DNA from: Symbiodinium natans
Lineage: Eukaryota > Sar > Dinophyceae > Suessiales > Symbiodiniaceae
NCBI GenBank assembly: GCA_905221605.1
Contig: CAJNDS010000334.1
Coordinates: 1 to 64,000 of the forward strand
DNA length: 64,000 nucleotides
Direction: 5' to 3'
Part shown: piece by piece, positions 38,396-50,420 of the stretch
Numbering within the stretch: the stretch's first letter is position 1
How the letters are laid out: the number at the start of each line of letters is the position of its first letter
Translations under genes and position numbers: made by a program
The notes under the pieces: generated by a model
Told to the model about the DNA's origin: nothing
The model's input: the letters and a program-made list of their open reading frames with translations, nothing else
Databases searched by the model: none

Positions 38396-41300
38396 TCAGA
38401 CCAGGGGCATAGTTGTCGTTGCAGGAGATGGTGAAATTCTGGTCCCCCGTCTGGTTGCCCAAGTCCACTCTGGGCCGCATTTCATGGGCTTGGCTTCCAG
38501 GGCTGCCAGGGCTTTTGCAGCCTCTACGAAGCCTGTACCAAAAGCTTTTCTGAGCATTGTAGGGTTTAGGGTTTGGCAACCCAAACACTACAAGGCGCCA
38601 CATCATGGACAAAGTCGCCCATGTAAGGGAAACACCCCCACCCCCCTGTCCCCAACAATAAACAACAAAACCTACGACCTGGATCTTGGATTCTTTGGCA
38701 GCCCAGTCCAGGGTTAAGGGGCTTTTGAGCCTGAGGGGCCTGAGGGGGCCTGACGGACCTGGATCCGAAAAGTCTCGAAAAGTCTAGGTCCTTCATGCGC
38801 TATTTATTCTCCCCACGGCAACCATGTCCACTTACCTTCAACCCTAAGCCCTAAGCAGCCCTAAAACCCAAAACCCCTAAACCCTAAACCCTAAACCCTA
38901 AACCCTAAACCCTAAACCCTAAACCCTTCTTTGGCCGGAGGGCTCCCGGACCGTGAGGTCGAAGCCGTTGATCTGCTCCGTCTGGCCCGGGTTCGTCACG
39001 TTCTGGGCCAGCGGCCCTTGGCATCGGGTTTAGGGTTTAGGGTTTAGGGTTTAGGGTTTGGGGTTTAGGGTTTAGGGTTTAGGGTTTAGGGTTTAGGGTT
39101 GAGGGTTGAGGGTTTAGGGTTTAGGGTTTAGGGGCTTTGAGGGCTTCGGGGTCTGGGGGTAGGCTGCTGCAGGGTTTGTTAGACTCTTGGCTGCATGGCT
39201 ACCGGCCCCCCACACACAAGCGAACTCAGCCTCCCTAAACATAAATCCTAACACCAAACCCTAAACCCTAAACCCTAAACCCTAAACCCTAAACCCTAAA
39301 CCCTAAACCCTAAACCCGAAACCCCAACCACTCAGCAAAGGCAGAGGAAGACCATTTTCAAGGCAAAGCAAGGCCCAGGGGCGGAGGTCGAAGGACACGT
39401 TGTCGGACGCGATGGGCCGCCGATCATAGGCCGGAAGCATGTCCAAGCCTTCCAAAAAAGGGTTTAGGGTTTAGGGTTCAGGGTTCAGGGCTTAGGGCTT
39501 AGGGCTTAGGGCTTAGGGCTTCTGTTGAAGTCTTCTAGGGCTTTTTTTTGGGGGGCTCGGAAGGGCAGGGGGGCTCAGGGGGGTTTGGGGCTTTTTTGCG
39601 GGGCTTTTGGAGTCACAACTACGGATTCAGGGTTGGAGCAGATAAGATAGGAATAGGACGGGGGGACTCGGGTGGTGGAAGGTGTGGGGCGGGAGAACGG
39701 TCCGTCGGGGTTTGGGGTTTGGGCACCGGGGCCCAACGGTCTCGTCCCCAAGGAACCCTTCAAAAGTCCCAAACCCCAATCCCCAACACCCTGAACCTCT
39801 AAGCCCTGAACCCCTAAACTTGAGGAACCCAAAGTTGCGTCCAATGCCCTGAGGCAACTCTTGGCTCCCAGGCCGTCTTGAAAGAAGAGCCCCCCTTCAT
39901 CTGCGATGAAGACCTTCAGGGTTTGGAGGGTTTCAGGGTTCAGGGGTCTAGGGGGATGAAGGTCTTCTTCTGGAATGTTAAACGATCCTCCGCTGCGGGG
40001 AATTTAGGCTGGGCTACTCGCATGTGGCGCCTTTGAAAGACATGGAAGTGCGCTCAAGCCGTCTAGAGTTCTGAGCTTCGGGGCACAAGGCATCCGGGTG
40101 CACGCTGAATCTTGAAACCGCAGCCACATCAAGCGCGGCGGCAGAAGGTGAGCGAGATGGACTTGGGGTTGTCACTGCGTGGGGACAGCAACACTGGTCT
40201 TAGGGCCTTAGGGCGTCTCCGCACCCTAAGAAAACCCTAAACCCTAAACCCTAAACCCCCACAAGAGCTCAGCCAGGTTGCGTAGCGGCCGTCGAGGCTG
40301 AAGCCCGCAGACACGGAGGAGCGCTGGGTTCCTTTAACTCTTTCGTAGGGATGGCTTCACCAGGATGGGCTAGGGTTTAGGGTTTAGGGTTTAGGGTTTA
40401 GGGTTTAGGGTTTAGGGTTTAGGGTTTAGGGTTTAGGGTTTAGGGTTTAGGGTTTAGGGTTTAGGGTGTAGGGTGTAGGGTTTAGGGTTTAGGGTTTAGG
40501 GTTTAGGGTTTAGGGTTTAGGGTTTAGGTTTAGGGTTTAGGGTTTAGGGTTTAGGGTTTAGGGTTTAGGTTTAGGGTTTAGGGTTTAGGGTTTAGGGTTC
40601 AGTTTAGGGTTTAGGGTTTAGGGTTAGGGTTTAGGGTTTAGGGTTTAGGGTTTAGGGTTTAGGGTTTAGGGTTTAGGGTTAGGGGTTAGGGTTTAGGGTT
40701 TAGGGGTTTTTTAGGTTTTAGGTTTAGGTTTTAGGGTTTAGGGTTTAGGGTTTAGGGTTTAGGGTTTAGGGTTTAGGGTTTAGGGTTTAGGGTTTAGGGT
40801 TTAGGGTTTAGGGTTTAGGGTTTAGGGTTTAGGGTTTAGGGTTTAGGGGTTTGGGAGGGGTTTAGGGGTTTCGGGAAGCTCTACCAGGGGATACATGAGC
40901 GAGCGGCAAGTATTCAAGGGACCAAAAGCAGACATACGCGTAAGGGCATCGGCTTTGGGATTAGGCATCGCTTTCGCAAGAGAGAACACATTTTAACGTG
41001 GAGGTATCGGTTTTTGTCTCAAACACAGGCAACTGCACGAAGCCCGCTGTATTAGCCCGGCAAGAGGCCTTAAGAACACATGTCGCTCCCTTGCCACATG
41101 TGATGACCTATGAACCTCCCCCATTGAAACGCCAAGAAGGCTCCGATGTAGCAGATGGAGCCGGCGGCACTCGAAGGACCTGAGCTCAGGACTTTGAGTC
41201 GTTCGGGGTTAAGGGAAAGGGTTGGCAGAAGAAGGGACTCTAGGATGTTGGGTATTTTCCGGAGGTGAGGGAGGGGGGGGTGCAGTGTTTAGAAAACCTT

Positions 41301-44300
41301 TAACAAGACTCATGCGGTGGACACCTCAAACTGAGACGCTCACTCCCTGAACCGAAGACCCGAGCTTGTAAGGCCACAGCCCCGAACACCGACAACATCA
41401 AAGCCCCCTGAGCCTGTTGGCCCTTGTGGGGGTTTACGAAGGTACGGGATGCCAAATAGAGTCCCCAAATTATAGGATGCCCTCAAAAGTAAGGACCCTT
41501 AATAAGGTACCCCCAAATATCGTAAACCCCTTGTTGACTGGTCAGGTCAAGCAGCCGGCATCCGAGAAAAACGGGATCGTCGGGCAAGTCAGGCGGGCAA
41601 TGTAGCCTCAGAAGTCCGGGGCCACTCAGGTTTAGGGTTTAAGGTTTAGGGTTTAGGGTGTAGGGTTTAGGGTTTAGGGTTTAGGGTTTAGGGTTTAGGG
41701 TTTAGGGTTTAGGGTTTAGGGTTTAGGGTTTAGGGTTTCGGGTTTAGGGTTTAGAAACCCAACCCTAAACCCTAAACCCTCTACACGGGGACACACCCGG
41801 AAACTCAGGGTGGGCAGAAGACCAGCAAGGAGGCGTAGGCCTCTTAGGGTACAGGGGCTGTCTAGGCTAAAGGCATAGGCATGGGTTAAAACGCAGAAGC
41901 TGGCAAGATCTCAACAAGACCCCCCAAACTATAAAAACCCCCTGCCTTTTGGGGCTTAGAAGCAAACTTGGCTGCTGCTTTTCAGGGGCCCTTCGGGCAC
42001 CCTTCGGGCTTTGGCTCAAGAGTTGGAGTTAGGGTTTCGGGTTTCGGGCTTAGGGTTTTAGGTTTTAGGGTTTAGGGTTGAGGGTTTAGGGTTTAGGGTT
42101 TAGGGTTTAGGGTTTAGGGTTTAGGGTTTAGGGTTTAGGGTTTAGGGTTTAGGGTTTAGGGTTTAGGGTTTAGGGTTTAGGGTTTAGGCACTCTTTGCAT
42201 CCAGCTGTCCGGTGTTGGATGGCTCCTGTGAGGGAGAATCGCCGAGAGGGACTCAGGTTCTGCGTAGGGGTTTGCGGTGGAAAGACACCCTAAACCCTAA
42301 ACCCTAAACCCTAAACCCTAAACCCTAAACCCTAAACCCTAAGTGGGTTTGTAGCATCTCCCGTTCCGCCTCAGGTCGACAGCGATAGACCTTGGGGGGC
42401 CTAAGATCGGGGCTTCAAGTAGAATGTAGGGTCTTGGGGGGGGGGGGTTCTTGTAGTAGATTTATAGAGGGGCCCTAAGGGAACAGCATTAGTAAGTGTT
42501 CCGACCCCCCATATGTTACAAGTAGGATGTTGGGGTGGCTTGCTCCAGGGGGCTCCTCGGTCATGCAATAGATGTAGTTGTCCAAGGGGTTCACACCACA
42601 GGCGTTGAAGCACTCGCCCTCGAATTGGCAGATAGGCCTCGGGGCTGCAAGGCGCAAGGGTTGCTGAAACACAGGAGAGAAGCCATGTGGCCCTATAAGA
42701 GCCACGAAGTCTCAATGCTCTGAAGAAGTCATCGAGCCCTAAAGTCTCTGAGCGTAAACCAGGAAACCCCTACAAGCATCCAACCTATCGAGCCCGGTCC
42801 CGTTCTTACCCTGCTTTGTGAGGGCATGACAGGATGGAGGGCATGGCATGATGGTGTTGCAGCTCAGAGGCCATTTGAGGTTTCAGGGTTTTGGGTTTAG
42901 GGTTTGGGGTTTGTTCAGGGTTTAGGGTTTAGGGTTCTATCACCAGTCACCAAACCATACCGTAGGGGGGCGCCAGGCCGCACGTACGTGCCAGTCGTGA
43001 CGTCTAACGCCTGGATGGTTCCTGCGCAGCTGTGTAAGGCAAGGGGGCGGGGGAGGGGGGGTGCAGCAGTCGCCGCGAGAAATCCTTTTGCCAGCTCTTC
43101 ATGTAGTTTGCGAGGGCAAGCTCAAACAAGCTGCCCGGCGCCTGCGAGTCTGTTCCGAAATGATGAAAAGATATTCTGCGAAGTACATTGACAACCGATC
43201 GGGATGATTTACAATGGGCACCCAAAACAAAATCCTACGAAGGATCCTATAAATTATAATGAGCTTACAACACATGTCATTCGCCTTGTGCTTTTCGGGC
43301 AACAATGCTTCACACTCCGCTCAAGCCCTGGCGCAACAAAGCTACTCCCGCCGAGACGACGGTGGGGCAAAGCGGGGCGAACAGCCGCGAAAACTCAATC
43401 ACAACCGTAGGCAAGCACCGACACAAGAAACACAACAAAACCGTACAAAAAACGAGTTTAACAAGAAGGGGTTCTGATTGGTTGTGGTTCAGGGTTAGGC
43501 TTCGGCTTTTGATTCTTAAACCTTGGATCAACATGCGGAGTCCTGAACAAATTCAATCCAAGCACCAATACTTTGATACTGGTTCCTACGTAGTAGGTTG
43601 GGTTGGAGCATTCACACCCAGTCCTCGGATGCAGTTGCCATCGATCCTTGCAGTCGCAGGGTGCAGCGGGGGAAGCTCCAACACCACAAGGTGTGCGCAG
43701 ATTCGAAATGAAGGAGGACACGTAAGAAAGAACCCAAAACCCCAGCAAGGCCTCTTCTAAGCAACCGAAAAACCTCGTGAAAGCCCGGGCGAAAGAAGCC
43801 CAAGACTTCTTCAACCTACACCACCCCCTGCACAGCAACGAAAGTTCAACCTCAACGTCCCAGCAGCTGCTCGTTGATCATCTGCAGCGCCAGGGTCGAG
43901 AAGGAGCTGGAATTGCTGCAGTTCCAGGCCTTCGGCCCATGGGGGGCTTTAGAGTATTTGAAGGCCCCACCAAAAGCCCAGCCCAAGCCTCTACAGTACA
44001 CCCAGCAAGCACCAGCTACCCCGCCATGCACTTCATGAGAAAACAAACCCTGCTCCGAGGCAGATCTCCTCACCCCACAGTGCGGGTGTTCCTAGCTTAC
44101 GGGGCCCATACGGACCCCCCAAACCCCGAATCCAATGCGCGGGCTAGCGTCGGTGGTGTTGCACCTCGGCGTGGCGCACAGCAGGGGCGAAGTTTTCGCA
44201 AACAAACACACTGAGCTGAACTCTCCAAAGCTCTGTTGGGCTTCTTGCCTTGGGCTTAAAGGCCTTGGGCTTCGGAGGGTGTAGACCATCGGGCTTCTGG

Positions 44301-44648
44301 ATTCCGGGTAGACGTCCCCATGGCATCCAAGACGCGACTGCAGTGGTGGTGGCAGCGTGGTGGTGGAGGTGGTCGTGGAGGTGGTCACCTGAAGGGTGCG
44401 GCGGGAGAGGGGGCCTAAATATATATATATATATATATAGATAGATAGGGGGTACAAGGAGGGGAGGACGGCTTTGAGGCCACGGGGGCGAAGGCGAAGG
44501 GGGAAGTCACGCGGGGTTTTAGGACTGGAGGCTTCAAGCAAACTCCCGGCAGCAGTTCAAGCTTGCAGCGGTGGATTTAGGATTTAGGGTTTGCCCTACA
44601 CCCCAAACCCTAAACCCTAAAACCCTAAACCCTAAGCCCGAAACCCTC

Positions 44649-44684
<36 letters not shown>

Positions 44685-44801
44685 GCTTTGGGGTGTGGGG
44701 ATGTTTGAAAACTCATCTCTCGGCCAGGCAGCTTCGGGAAAAGGAGTCGCAGATGGACAGTTGAGGCCGCCGTTCACTGTTGGCGTCTGGCTCGTGTTGA
44801 C
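38396..44801 (-). CDS. Gene J: long minus-strand gene for a probable secreted or cell-surface protein
   Basis: About 20 exons: 44651-44801 (VNTSQTPTVNGGLNCPSATP), 44456-44531, 44125-44388 (88 codons, Thr-rich start), 43857-43946 (FSTLALQMINEQLLG), 43590-43675 (PCDCKDRWQLHPRTGCECSN, EGF-like Cys pattern), about 43074-43141, 42961-43021 (TIQALDVTTGTYVRPGAPL), 42810-42862 (CNTIMPCPPSCHALTKQ), 42520-42644 (CQFEGECFNACGVNPLDNYI), 42192-42259, 41968-42014, 41795-41840, 41528-41606 (LHCPPDLPDDPVFLGCRLLD), 41344-41407, 40257-40331 (TQRSSVSAGFSLDGRYATWL), 40104-40174, 39829-39913 (VFIADEGGLFFQDGLGAKSC), 39353-39448 (LDMLPAYDRRPIASDNVSFD), 38925-39016 (NVTNPGQTEQINGFDLTVRE) and 38396-38521 (stop TGA). 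Phases agree from 43021 to 38396. Beta-propeller-like strands (NPLDNYIYC; IQALDVTTGTY), Cys pairs, N-glycosylation sequons and Thr runs suggest an extracellular adhesin-like protein. This is inference; the family is not confirmed. Confidence 0.6.
40371..40855 (+). repeat. Longest TTTAGGG tract of the window
   Basis: About 485 bp of (TTTAGGG)n with occasional TTAGGG, TGTAGGG and GGGGTTA variants. It directly follows the unspliced island at 40257-40331. It is internal, not a chromosome end: coding exons lie on both sides. Confidence 0.95.
44400..44450. repeat. (AT)n / (ATAG)n microsatellite
   Basis: About 22 bp of AT dinucleotides followed by ATAG units, in an intron of gene J. Confidence 0.9.
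44656..44684. repeat. Long G homopolymer, coding poly-Pro on the minus strand
   Basis: Nearly 30 G residues on the plus strand. On the minus strand it is CCC codons inside the exon 44651-44801, just before CC|GTGAGG. Its length in the assembly is unreliable. Confidence 0.6.
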
Positions 44802-45059
44802 CTTTGAGAGAAACCCTCAATCCCAAAACCCTGGAAACCCAAACACACAACAAAACCCCGAAACCCTGAACCCAAACCCAAAGCCTTTGCCCAAAGCCCA
44901 CGGCAAGCACAAACAAGCCCTCCCCCCCTCCCCCCCAGCTCTAAGATGAATCCGCCCCCTTCCGGAAGCAGGGTTTAGGGTTTAGGGTTTAGGGTTTAGG
45001 GTTTAGGGTTTAGGGTTTAGGGTGTAGGGTTTAGGGTTTAGGGTTTACGGTTTACGGTT

Positions 45060-46740
45060 TAGGGGGGCTCTATTCCTTATCTTTAGCAAAAGAGAAGGAT
45101 CAGGACAGAAGAAGGGGGAGGCCAAGACGTTGTCTTTCTTTCTCCCATCGTCTTCCTCCTTTCTCTTCTTCGCTGATCCTTCTCTCTGTCTTGCTCTGTC
45201 TCATTTCCTTTCAGCGCTTCCTTCCGTTTCATTTCTCTTCCCCACCTCCTCTTCCCATTTTAAGAGCAATACCACTATCAACGAACCATAAATCCTGCTC
45301 GATGCGGTCATGATCCTAAAACGCCTATGTCCAAAGTCCTTAGCAGTAAAACGAAACAACAGACATGAAGACAGAGAGATACAGAAAGATGCAGAAGGTA
45401 GTGAGACAGAGCGTGGGAACTCCTCCTTCTCTCTGTTCCCTTCGTTCTCCTTTCTTAACCTTTATCTTCGTCTATCTCCCTGCTGGATGACAAAAGGAAA
45501 GGAGAAGAAAAGGGCCATGGAACGGGCACGAGCAAGAGGGGGCGAAGAAAGGAGCAGAACGAAGAAAAGAGCACAAAGTACGGAGAGGGAGAGAGAGAGA
45601 GAGAGAGAAAGAAAGAAAGAGGCTGGGGGACAGAAAGACAAAGTCAACAAGCGCGAACGGAGAGAGAGGGAGAGAGAGGACAAAAGCAGGAATTAATAGT
45701 GGAAGGAACAGAGAGAAAGATGATAGGGAGACAAGACGAAAGGGGTGAGGAAGAGAAACAGTGGATGACAAAAAGAAGAGGGGCCTGCCCTGCCCATTAT
45801 CTTCCCTTCTTCGGCCGCTTGAGTTTGTTTCTCTATGTGTTCTCCCTCACTGCCTTCCTCCTTCTGCGGTTTCTCCGTTTCTCTTTCCTTCTATTTCCTT
45901 TCATTCCTCGCACCCTCGTCCTTTTCTAAACTTACGAGACATGCGCCTGCTTGTGATTTAGGGTTTTGAGAGCATGAGACACAGAAACGGTGATGGGGAC
46001 CTTGCTAAAGCTTCACATCGTCATGCCCTAGAAAGAACAAGGGGGCCCTCTTTGCGATTTATGATATGGAGAGCATAACAAGGGATGACGGGGGACACCA
46101 CTTGCGATTAAGGACAAGCTTTTGCACAAAGACATCCCAAACTCGTAAGTTGTTTACGTTCCTACAAGAGAAAAATTGAACTGGCTCTTCTTAAACTTTT
46201 TCAGCTTCGTAAATGTGTTAAATATATTCTCGCAGCCTACAAGACAAAATCAAAACCGAAATGATTGCTACGTTGTTTGGAAGCTACTTTGTGCCAAAAA
46301 GCAAAGGGACACGACACTTGCGATTTGCTGTTTGAGAAGGAACTTCGTGCCACAAACCCAAAGGGCACGGTGCTTGCGATTTAGGATTACGCAGGGGATT
46401 TGTTACTAAATGCCAAGCGCCGTGAAGTAGACACGCAGACCCAGGCAGATTTTGTCCAACCGTCTTTTCTCAGAAGACACGATGGACAAAATTTGGCTGG
46501 ATCTTCCTCTGTGCCTTTTTGCTGATTTAAATTATTGAAATGTTTTGATTCCCGCCCCGAATTATATATTCTAAACTTAAACAACTTAAACCCTGGGAGG
46601 AGGGGCTGGGCCCCCAGGCCCAGCCCGCTTCAAATCATTTGAATAAGTTAGCTAACTTAGATAATTGCAATAATGCAAAACAAATCACATATCTTCCTCA
46701 TTTAACTAAAATAGACATTTAATATTCCTGGGGGGATCCC
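45060..46740. other. Telomere-free intron-like block: purine/pyrimidine tracts and AT-rich DNA
   Basis: 45100-45240 is pyrimidine-rich, 45300-45780 purine-rich with GA repeats (45580-45700) and 45780-45930 pyrimidine-rich. From 45950 to 46380 a motif like CTTGCGATTTAGG recurs about five times. 46500-46740 is AT-rich with a palindrome around GGGCTGGGCCCCCAGGCCC, similar in style to 23.8-24.2 kb. No exon was supported. Confidence 0.6.
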
Positions 46741-46773
46741 GGGTAAGGGCGGGGGACACCGGAACGCCTGAAC

Positions 46774-47867
46774 CAGACCCAGCCAAAGCACGAAAAGCGC
46801 CGGGCCGATGAAGATTTCGCCCGTGTTGTCCTGGAGGTTGACGCCTCGGGGCCGTCTAGGGCGGCCGTGGGAAGGAAGCGTTTAACCCTAAACCCTAAAC
46901 CCTAAACCCTAAACCTTTAGGGTTCTGTCCAGGATTTATGAGCTTAGGCTTGAGGACGGTGTCCCCCAAACCCTGACCAGCTGCTTACTACGGGCCTCTC
47001 TGGTTTCCAGGGCTCGGGAGTAAGCTGAGGGTGTCAAACTTGTGCCCAAACCCTAAACCCTAAACCCGAAACCCTACACCCTAAAACCTAAAACCCGAAA
47101 GCCCTGATAAACGGCTGCCTTCATCCCACAGCAGACATCCCAGTAGCCACGTAGCCAAGTAGCCCTGAACCCTATGTAAACCTTGAACGTCCCGAAATAT
47201 CCCTAAATACCCCAAAGTACCCCTTGGTCTGCAGAAACATTTGGCCGCGTCGAGTCGGAAAAACTCTCTTTGTTCTTTTGTTTGCTTTTTTCCCCGTCTT
47301 TTCTTGAGGTGGGAGGGGGGGGGAATCTTGGGCTCGCGAGCATCCCCTAATCTCCGGACAAGAAAGCCCCTGCCATGAAAGAGAGGACCAATGTGTTTAT
47401 GAATAATTCCGCCAAAGCCTGAAGATATCAGGTAGAAAAAGGAATGACGGAAATATGGCAACTCGTAATAGCCATGATGTCCAAAAGAATGATAACCAGT
47501 AGAAGAAAAAATCATCAACTCTCCGCAGAGTCATGACAACATTAATATGCTAAGAAGGCCCCACGTTGCAGACCAGGCTGCTCGCAAATTCGTAGAGGAT
47601 CTCGTAGATGGCATCCTCGTAGGCGCAGTAGATGGACCCGTTGAAATTCCTTCACAGGCTTCATAGTCATGAACGAAGTATGCGACTACTCATCACAAGA
47701 GGCCGGGTTCAGGGTGAAGGACCCAAGGATCACTCCAAACCCTCGGGCCCAAACCTCGCACCCAGTGCCTAATGACTCCTCGAGAGCATCTTGAACTCGG
47801 CAGAAACTCAACACTCCTCACCCAACACAGCCCACTGAGCGCCCGGCCAGGCGGTTGTCGCCACTCC
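46774..47867 (-). CDS. Minus-strand exons, probably 5' part of gene J or a related gene
   Basis: Exons: 47822-47867 (SGDNRLAGRSVGCV, donor GTGAGG), 47565-47649 (NFNGSIYCAYEDAIYEILYE, 28 codons), 47095-47164 (ATWLRGYWDVCCGMKAAVYQ), 46992-47038 (FDTLSLLPSPGNQRG) and 46774-46855 (GVNLQDNTGEIFIGPALFVL, a hydrophobic span). Phases agree for the first pair (2-1) and for the last three (0-0, 2-1). One link between 47565 and 47164 is missing. The NGSIYCAYEDAIYEI strand resembles a beta-propeller blade, as in gene J, so these may be its upstream exons across the AT-rich 45.0-46.7 kb intron. A Ser-rich open island at 47930-48020 (TSRTSLSSLSSRSSLSS, donor GTAAGC) may be a further upstream exon. Confidence 0.5.
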
Positions 47868-47880
47868 CTGAGGGAGCGGG

Positions 47881-49269
47881 ATGACGCCCCTCATGCTGAG
47901 ATCCTTATTGCGGCTTACGGAGCTTAGGGAGCTTCGGGAGCTTAGGGAGCTGAGGGAGGTTCGAGATGTCATTGCTCGATGCTTAGAGTCTGTTGGGTAT
48001 GTAGGGCGGGCAGCAGGGCCTGGAATTAGAGCTGCGGTCCTCGCGGAGCACATGCAAAACAAACCCTCCTTGGACCTATCAGGGCCTGCAGAACCATCCT
48101 AAGCCCTCAACATCCCGAGAGCCCAAACCTCAGGATGTCCCTCAGTCTATATGTGCTCTTCTGGGGCCCGCCAAATTGGGCTCTTCTGGGCCTACAGAGG
48201 CTCAGGCTCCTGGAAGACCAATATCAGTCAAAGCTTCGTAGCGCGCCGATCGCACGGCGTTGCTCGTCACAGCTTGTAGGAGGACCTGCTGGTTGGCGGG
48301 GCACCTTTTCCTTAGGGTCACTTTGTAAGGGAACCTTGAATCATAGAGAAAGGGTAAAGGGCACCGCTGAGCTACCAAATTTCTGGCCTTGATGCATAAA
48401 TTTGGGGGGGGGGGGGGGGGGGGGGGGGGTTTTTGGGTCAGATGTCCGAAGGCTCGAAATCGTGCCTTTGGGAGGGACGCCCGAAACCCAGCTGATAAAG
48501 GCTCAAGCTTTGCTCAGCTGTGGGGTTTGAGTAATTCAAAGAGGCTTCTGGAGGAATCCGATTTTTTCCTTCAGGGTTTAAGGGCAGAGCTCACGGAAAC
48601 CACTGAAATCCAGGCCTGGTCCCCGGCGCATCCAATGGCCTGGCTGCTATTTCTACGTGCTCTTCCTGCTGTTCCAAAAGGGTTCAGGGTTTAGGGTTTA
48701 GGGTTTAGGGTTTAGGGTTTAGGGTTTAGGGTTTAGGGTTTAGGGTTTAGGGTTTAGGGTTTAGGGTTTAAAAGGGTTTAGGGTTTAGGGTTTAGAGTTT
48801 AAAGCTTCTTGTAGGTTTGCTTTTTCTGGGGAAGCTCGAGCTTGAGCTCTGAGACCCCCCACGCCCGGCAACAAGGCTACTGTGCGCGGTGCGTCGTGGT
48901 CTTACACTCTTCGGGGTCCGTGCCAGCATGACTTGCTGCCCTGACATTGCGGTGCAATCTGGCTAGACCGGGATTTTGACGACAAGGTTTGGCCTTCTGC
49001 TACGTGGGCTACCAAGTCCTGCACAGTTCGAAGGCCCTGTGTTGACGCGGGCTGAGGCACTACGGGCTGCAGGCCCTGGCCGTGTTTATGGACAGGTTGG
49101 GAATTCCGTTACCACGGGCGTAAGCTTGGCTACAGTTTGTCTGGTCCTCAAGTCGAAGATCAATAACCTGCAGAACACAACACTTTCCTACGCCCCAAAT
49201 CCTAATGAAACACCCAACTCTGAAAGATCAGAAGCCCGACACCCTAAACTCCAAACCCCAAACCCCTGA
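47881..49269 (+). CDS. Gene M: plus-strand gene, product unknown
   Basis: A candidate first exon begins at ATG 47881 (or 47893), with a heptad-like run (LTELRELRELRELREVRDVI) and ESVGYVGRAAGPGIRAAVLA. Firm exons are 48134-48226 (DVPQSICALLGPAKLGSSGP), 48273-48324 (LVGGPAGWRGTFSLGSL, donor T|GTAAGG), 48442-48524 (VRRLEIVPLGGTPETQLIKA), 48575-48681 (GLRAELTETTEIQAWSPAHP, acceptor TTTTTTCCTTCAG) and 48987-49095 (FGLLLRGLPSPAQFEGPVLT). All five agree in phase (0-0, 1-2, 0-0, 2-1). The last exon either splices at CAG|GTTGGG or reads on (VGNSVTTGVSLATVCLVLKS) to a stop at 49267. The G run at 48403-48429 sits just before an acceptor. It is divergent from the minus exons at 47.8 kb. No family is recognised. 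Confidence 0.55.
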
Positions 49270-49399
49270 AGCTGAAATCCTACACAAACCAAAACGCTTA
49301 AATCCTACAGAACGCAAAGCCGAATGCCCATCGCATCTCATCATCCTCACCACGACCCGATACTGAGCACGGCCTTGACATTGAGGGTTTAACTAGGGG

Positions 49400-50420
49400 T
49401 TAGGAAATCTGCCACCTCTAGCAAGAGGAACATCTCTAGCCAAGACCAAGAAGTCTAAAGGCTAAAGACAAAGTCCTCTCCAGCGCCTCGATGTCCCCAC
49501 TCCACACCACTCCTAACCGTCCGTCTTGCGTCCAAAGCCAAGATGCCCAGTCTTGCAAGCCCTCTGTCGCGAAGCTGAACCTTCCCAGGTGTGGCGGGGA
49601 GGGTTGAGGGTCTGGCTACTATAACCGTTTTCATGTTCCCGACTGAAAGAATGCAAACATCACAACACATAATATGGGAAGAAAAAGAAGAAGAGGGTAG
49701 GGATTAAGGCTTAAGGACTGAGCGTGCAGGGGTTCCAAGTTCAGATCCCCACTCAGAAGCCTTGTCGCCAATTTGATCCCTACTACACATGTAGTGCTGA
49801 GAAAATTTCTGAGAACAAGAAAGCGTATATCGTCCGGACTTCCGCAGGCTCTCTGAAACAAAAGTCCTACATGCTGGCTCATGGAAGGCCTTTGGGGAGC
49901 TTCCTCAAACGAGGCCTCTATATATTTTGCAAGATGATAGAAGATCTGGATATGAACCGTTGAGTTGAGGTTGGCACCAGTTTCAATCCCCTCCCCTCCC
50001 CTATACAGTGTTTGAGCGTGGGGATCCCATGTGCGTAGTGCGCCGGCGAGCCTTGACAGCTTGGAGGTTCATGGTGCTTATTAACCAATTCTAACTGTAC
50101 CTATAACTGTACTTATAACTGTACTTATAACTGCACTTATAACTGTACTTATAACTGTACTTATAACCATATTAGGGCACTTAAGGGGCTTGTAAGCGGG
50201 ATAGAATTAGTACAGCCGTGATTGGTTAATAAGTACCCCTGAACCCTAAACCCTAAACCCTATACCCGAATAAGCCCCGCATGACGCCCGGCTTCACCCC
50301 TGGCAGCCACCACTGTGCAGTCTTGACATGGGAAGTCCCGAGTGACTTTGGAGGTGCATGGTGCTTATTAACCAGTTATAGCTGTATATACTTATAACCC
50401 GCTTATTTTCGGGCTAAGGG
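49400..50420. other. Mixed region between gene M and the kinase island
   Basis: Open stretches exist (minus 49455-49640, ARLGILALDARRTVRSGVEW; plus 49724-49963, DPYYTCSAEKISENKKAYIV), but no splice chain was found. The inverted-repeat element at 50074 lies at the end. Confidence 0.3.
50074..50236. mobile_element. Inverted-repeat element containing a 12-bp tandem repeat
   Basis: Ends GTGCTTATTAACCAAT (50074-50089) and ATTGGTTAATAAGTAC (50221-50236) are inverted with one mismatch. The interior holds six copies of TATAACTGTACT. A partial second element begins at 50365 with the same ATGGTGCTTATTAACCA start. A related flank (ATCCCATGTGC... CATGGTGCTT) occurs near 6560. Confidence 0.65.

Noticed and set aside
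40371-40855. A chromosome end
   Set aside because: The longest telomeric tract has coding exons of one gene on both sides, so it is interstitial.
41030-41183. Plus-strand frame with NCTKPAVLARQEALRTHV after ACACAG
   Set aside because: Protein-like, but it lies in an intron of gene J on the other strand and has no phase-matched partner. Kept only as a note.
42009-42020. TTTGGCTCAAG, resembling the 3' half of the dinoflagellate spliced leader
   Set aside because: Only 11 bases match, it is on the opposite strand to the gene there, and it overlaps an exon boundary of gene J. It is best explained by chance.
48135-48392. Minus-strand frame EKVPRQPAGPPTSCDEQRRA
   Set aside because: It is antisense to two gene M exons that have canonical splice sites and matching phases.
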